Below are positions 4,781 to 6,004 of a stretch of 6,004 nt of DNA, piece by piece. The DNA comes from an uncultured Bacteroidales bacterium (lineage in GTDB: Bacteria; Bacteroidota; Bacteroidia; Bacteroidales; UBA932). The stretch spans positions 1-6,004 of the forward strand of contig CAMOVV010000080.1 in assembly GCA_946627685.1 (NCBI GenBank). The letters are read 5' to 3'. The notes beneath the pieces are model-generated. The model made no database searches. It was given only the letters and a program-made list of their open reading frames with translations, and was not told the DNA's origin. Position 1 is the first letter of the stretch, and each line of letters starts with the position of its first letter. Both the position numbers and the translations under genes were made by a program.

Positions 4781-6004
4781 AGCGTTCCTTTCAGGGCTTC
4801 CGCCTCCTGCAGGAAAACGGCGGAAGATGCGTCTGACGGCATCATCAGGTCTCCCCTCGGGGAAATGCCGACGCTGCCGGTCTTAGGACCGTCGGGAAGG
4901 CATGAGCGCTTGAACTGCTGGGAGAAGAAACGGCGGCAGAACACCTTGAGCCACTTGAGGATAGTGTCCGCATCATAGTTCACGGCCTTTCCCTCCGGGC
5001 CGCTGAATCCTTCCCGGGGACCTCCTTCCAGGAAAGCCTTCCTGGCAAGGAAGAAAAGCTTGGCCGGAGAAGCCCCGCCGCGGAGGAAATGATACAGGAA
5101 GAAATCGTGGAGCTCGTAAGGGCCCACGAGATCTTCGGTCTTCTGGGCAATTTTGCCGTCGGCTCCCGCCGGCGTCAGCTCGGGGCTGATGGGGGTATCA
5201 ACTATGTCAAGGAGAATTTCCCTGGCTCCCCTGCCCTCCGGGGAGACATCCGCAAAGCGGTTCAGAGCTGCCCACCTCACGAGGTATTTCACGAGCGTCT
5301 TCGGGACTCCCGCATTTACTCCGTACATGCTCATGTGGTCGCCGTTATACGTACACCAGCCGAGGGCCAGTTCGGAAAGGTCGCCGGTGCCCACCACCAG
5401 GCCGCCTTCCATGTTCGCGATGTCCATCAGTATCTGGGTCCTCTCCCTTGCCTGGGCGTTCTCGTAAGTGACGTCATGGCAGGACGGGTCCTGACCTATA
5501 TCCTCGAAATGCTGGGACACGGACGGAACTATGGACACTTCCCTGGAGGTTATTCCGAGGGCTGCCATAAGGTCGGTCGCATTCGAATGGGTCCTCACGG
5601 TGGTGCCGAATCCAGGCATGGTGACTCCGATGATTCCGCTCCTCGGCAGTCTCAGACGGTCGAAGGCGAGGGTGGTAACCAGCAGGGCCAGAGTGCTGTC
5701 AAGCCCTCCGGAGATGCCTATGACGGCTTTTTTGCAACCGATATGCGCGAGGCGGGAGACGAGTCCTGCCACCTGGATGGAGGTTATTTCCTCAGCCCTG
5801 CGGGCGATTTCAGAATCATTTCCGGCAGGAACGAAAGGATGCGGGTCCACTTCCCTGAAGAGCCTGGCTTCGAAGTCGGTATCGGCAGGTTCTCCGGAGA
5901 CGACGGTGGAGAACAGAGAAGAATAGGAGGAAGAGGTCCTGCCGTCCGCAGACAGGGCTCCGAAGGAGGTATCCTTGCAGCGGGCGTTCCTTATCCTTTC
6001 AACA
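4777..6004 (-). CDS. nadE: Glutamine-dependent NAD+ synthetase, C-terminal part (runs off right edge)
   Basis: The minus strand is open from base 6004 to the TAA at 4777-4779, giving 408 residues that align with the C-terminal two thirds of the fused bacterial enzyme (about 640 residues). The enzyme uses ATP to convert nicotinic acid adenine dinucleotide to NAD+ in the cytoplasm, with ammonia from glutamine. Visible motifs are the linker DPHPFVP, the pyrophosphatase P-loop SGGLDS (5695-5712), [18 protein letters not shown] (5437-5466), [12 protein letters not shown] (5356-5391) and [16 protein letters not shown]. The carbon-nitrogen hydrolase (glutaminase) domain lies beyond the right edge. 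The frame's first GTG at 5848-5850 is an internal Val, not a start: the open frame continues upstream through residues typical of the domain linker ([22 protein letters not shown]). No catalytic residue seems missing in the visible part. It is a housekeeping gene facing the pilus operon and functionally unrelated to it. Confidence 0.95.
   Translation of the reverse strand, partial: VERIRNARCKDTSFGALSADGRTSSSYSSLFSTVVSGEPADTDFEARLFREVDPHPFVPAGNDSEIARRAEEITSIQVAGLVSRLAHIGCKKAVIGISGGLDSTLALLVTTLAFDRLRLPRSGIIGVTMPGFGTTVRTHSNATDLMAALGITSREVSIVPSVSQHFEDIGQDPSCHDVTYENAQARERTQILMDIANMEGGLVVGTGDLSELALGWCTYNGDHMSMYGVNAGVPKTLVKYLVRWAALNRFADVSPEGRGAREILLDIVDTPISPELTPAGADGKIAQKTEDLVGPYELHDFFLYHFLRGGASPAKLFFLARKAFLEGGPREGFSGPEGKAVNYDADTILKWLKVFCRRFFSQQFKRSCLPDGPKTGSVGISPRGDLMMPSDASSAVFLQEAEALKGTL
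4797..4826. repeat. Stem-loop just past the convergent stop codons
   Basis: CTTCCGCC (4797-4804) pairs perfectly with GGCGGAAG (4819-4826), and the intervening bases contain the smaller palindrome TCCTGCAGGA (4805-4814). It starts 17 bases after the anchor-gene stop and lies inside the last codons of nadE. No T-run follows on either strand, so it is not a canonical intrinsic terminator, but it could mark or protect the 3' end of the pilus mRNA. Chance within GC-rich coding sequence is possible. Confidence 0.35.

Noticed and set aside
5153..5926. Two plus-strand open frames (5153-5467 and 5531-5926) opposite nadE
   Set aside because: Both are shadows of the highly conserved NAD+ synthetase coding strand.

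Overview
The window looks like chromosomal DNA of a Bacteroidales bacterium with moderately high GC (an Alistipes/Rikenellaceae-like or other gut lineage; the genus is inference). Support comes from a P. gingivalis FimA-type fimbrillin with a Mfa2/FimB-type anchor, an OmpA-like domain carrying the Bacteroidetes 'SPEG' variant, a Bacteroidetes-style Cys4 zinc-ribbon protein, the fused glutamine-dependent form of NAD+ synthetase, and starts without Shine-Dalgarno sequences but with A/T-rich leaders.

Layout. Bases 1-189 (minus strand) hold the N-terminal half of a small zinc-ribbon protein that runs off the left edge. Bases 190-510 are a divergent intergenic region with a long near-perfect hairpin (292-329), a cluster of CGGAA/TTCCG motifs (293-429) and a plausible Bacteroidales promoter (415-445) reading right. 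Four plus-strand genes follow with short gaps and are probably co-transcribed: a short SSB/OB-fold protein (511-858), an OmpA-like/TPR lipoprotein with a GTG start (873-2810), a fimbrillin lipoprotein (2856-3944) and a fimbrial anchor lipoprotein (3956-4780). From the right edge, nadE (glutamine-dependent NAD+ synthetase, minus strand) converges on them; its stop codon overlaps that of the anchor gene by 4 bp, and its N-terminal glutaminase domain lies outside the window.

How it works together. The last three plus-strand genes form a compact type V (FimA/Mfa-like) pilus locus. The fimbrillin would be secreted as a lipoprotein and polymerise, the FimB/Mfa2 homologue would hold the fibre at the outer membrane, and the OmpA/TPR lipoprotein would be a periplasmic or outer-membrane accessory. 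The SSB-like gene at the head of the unit is the odd member: it keeps the OB-fold signature but lacks the acidic C-terminal tip of housekeeping SSB. The ssb-like and fimbrillin genes both have G-free, A/T-rich leaders, while the other two have GC-rich, closely spaced starts, which suggests different translation rates within one transcript.

No tRNA, rRNA, CRISPR array or insertion sequence is visible. The most unusual items are the SSB-pilus linkage and the structured, motif-rich divergent control region; no wholly new system can be claimed from this sequence alone.
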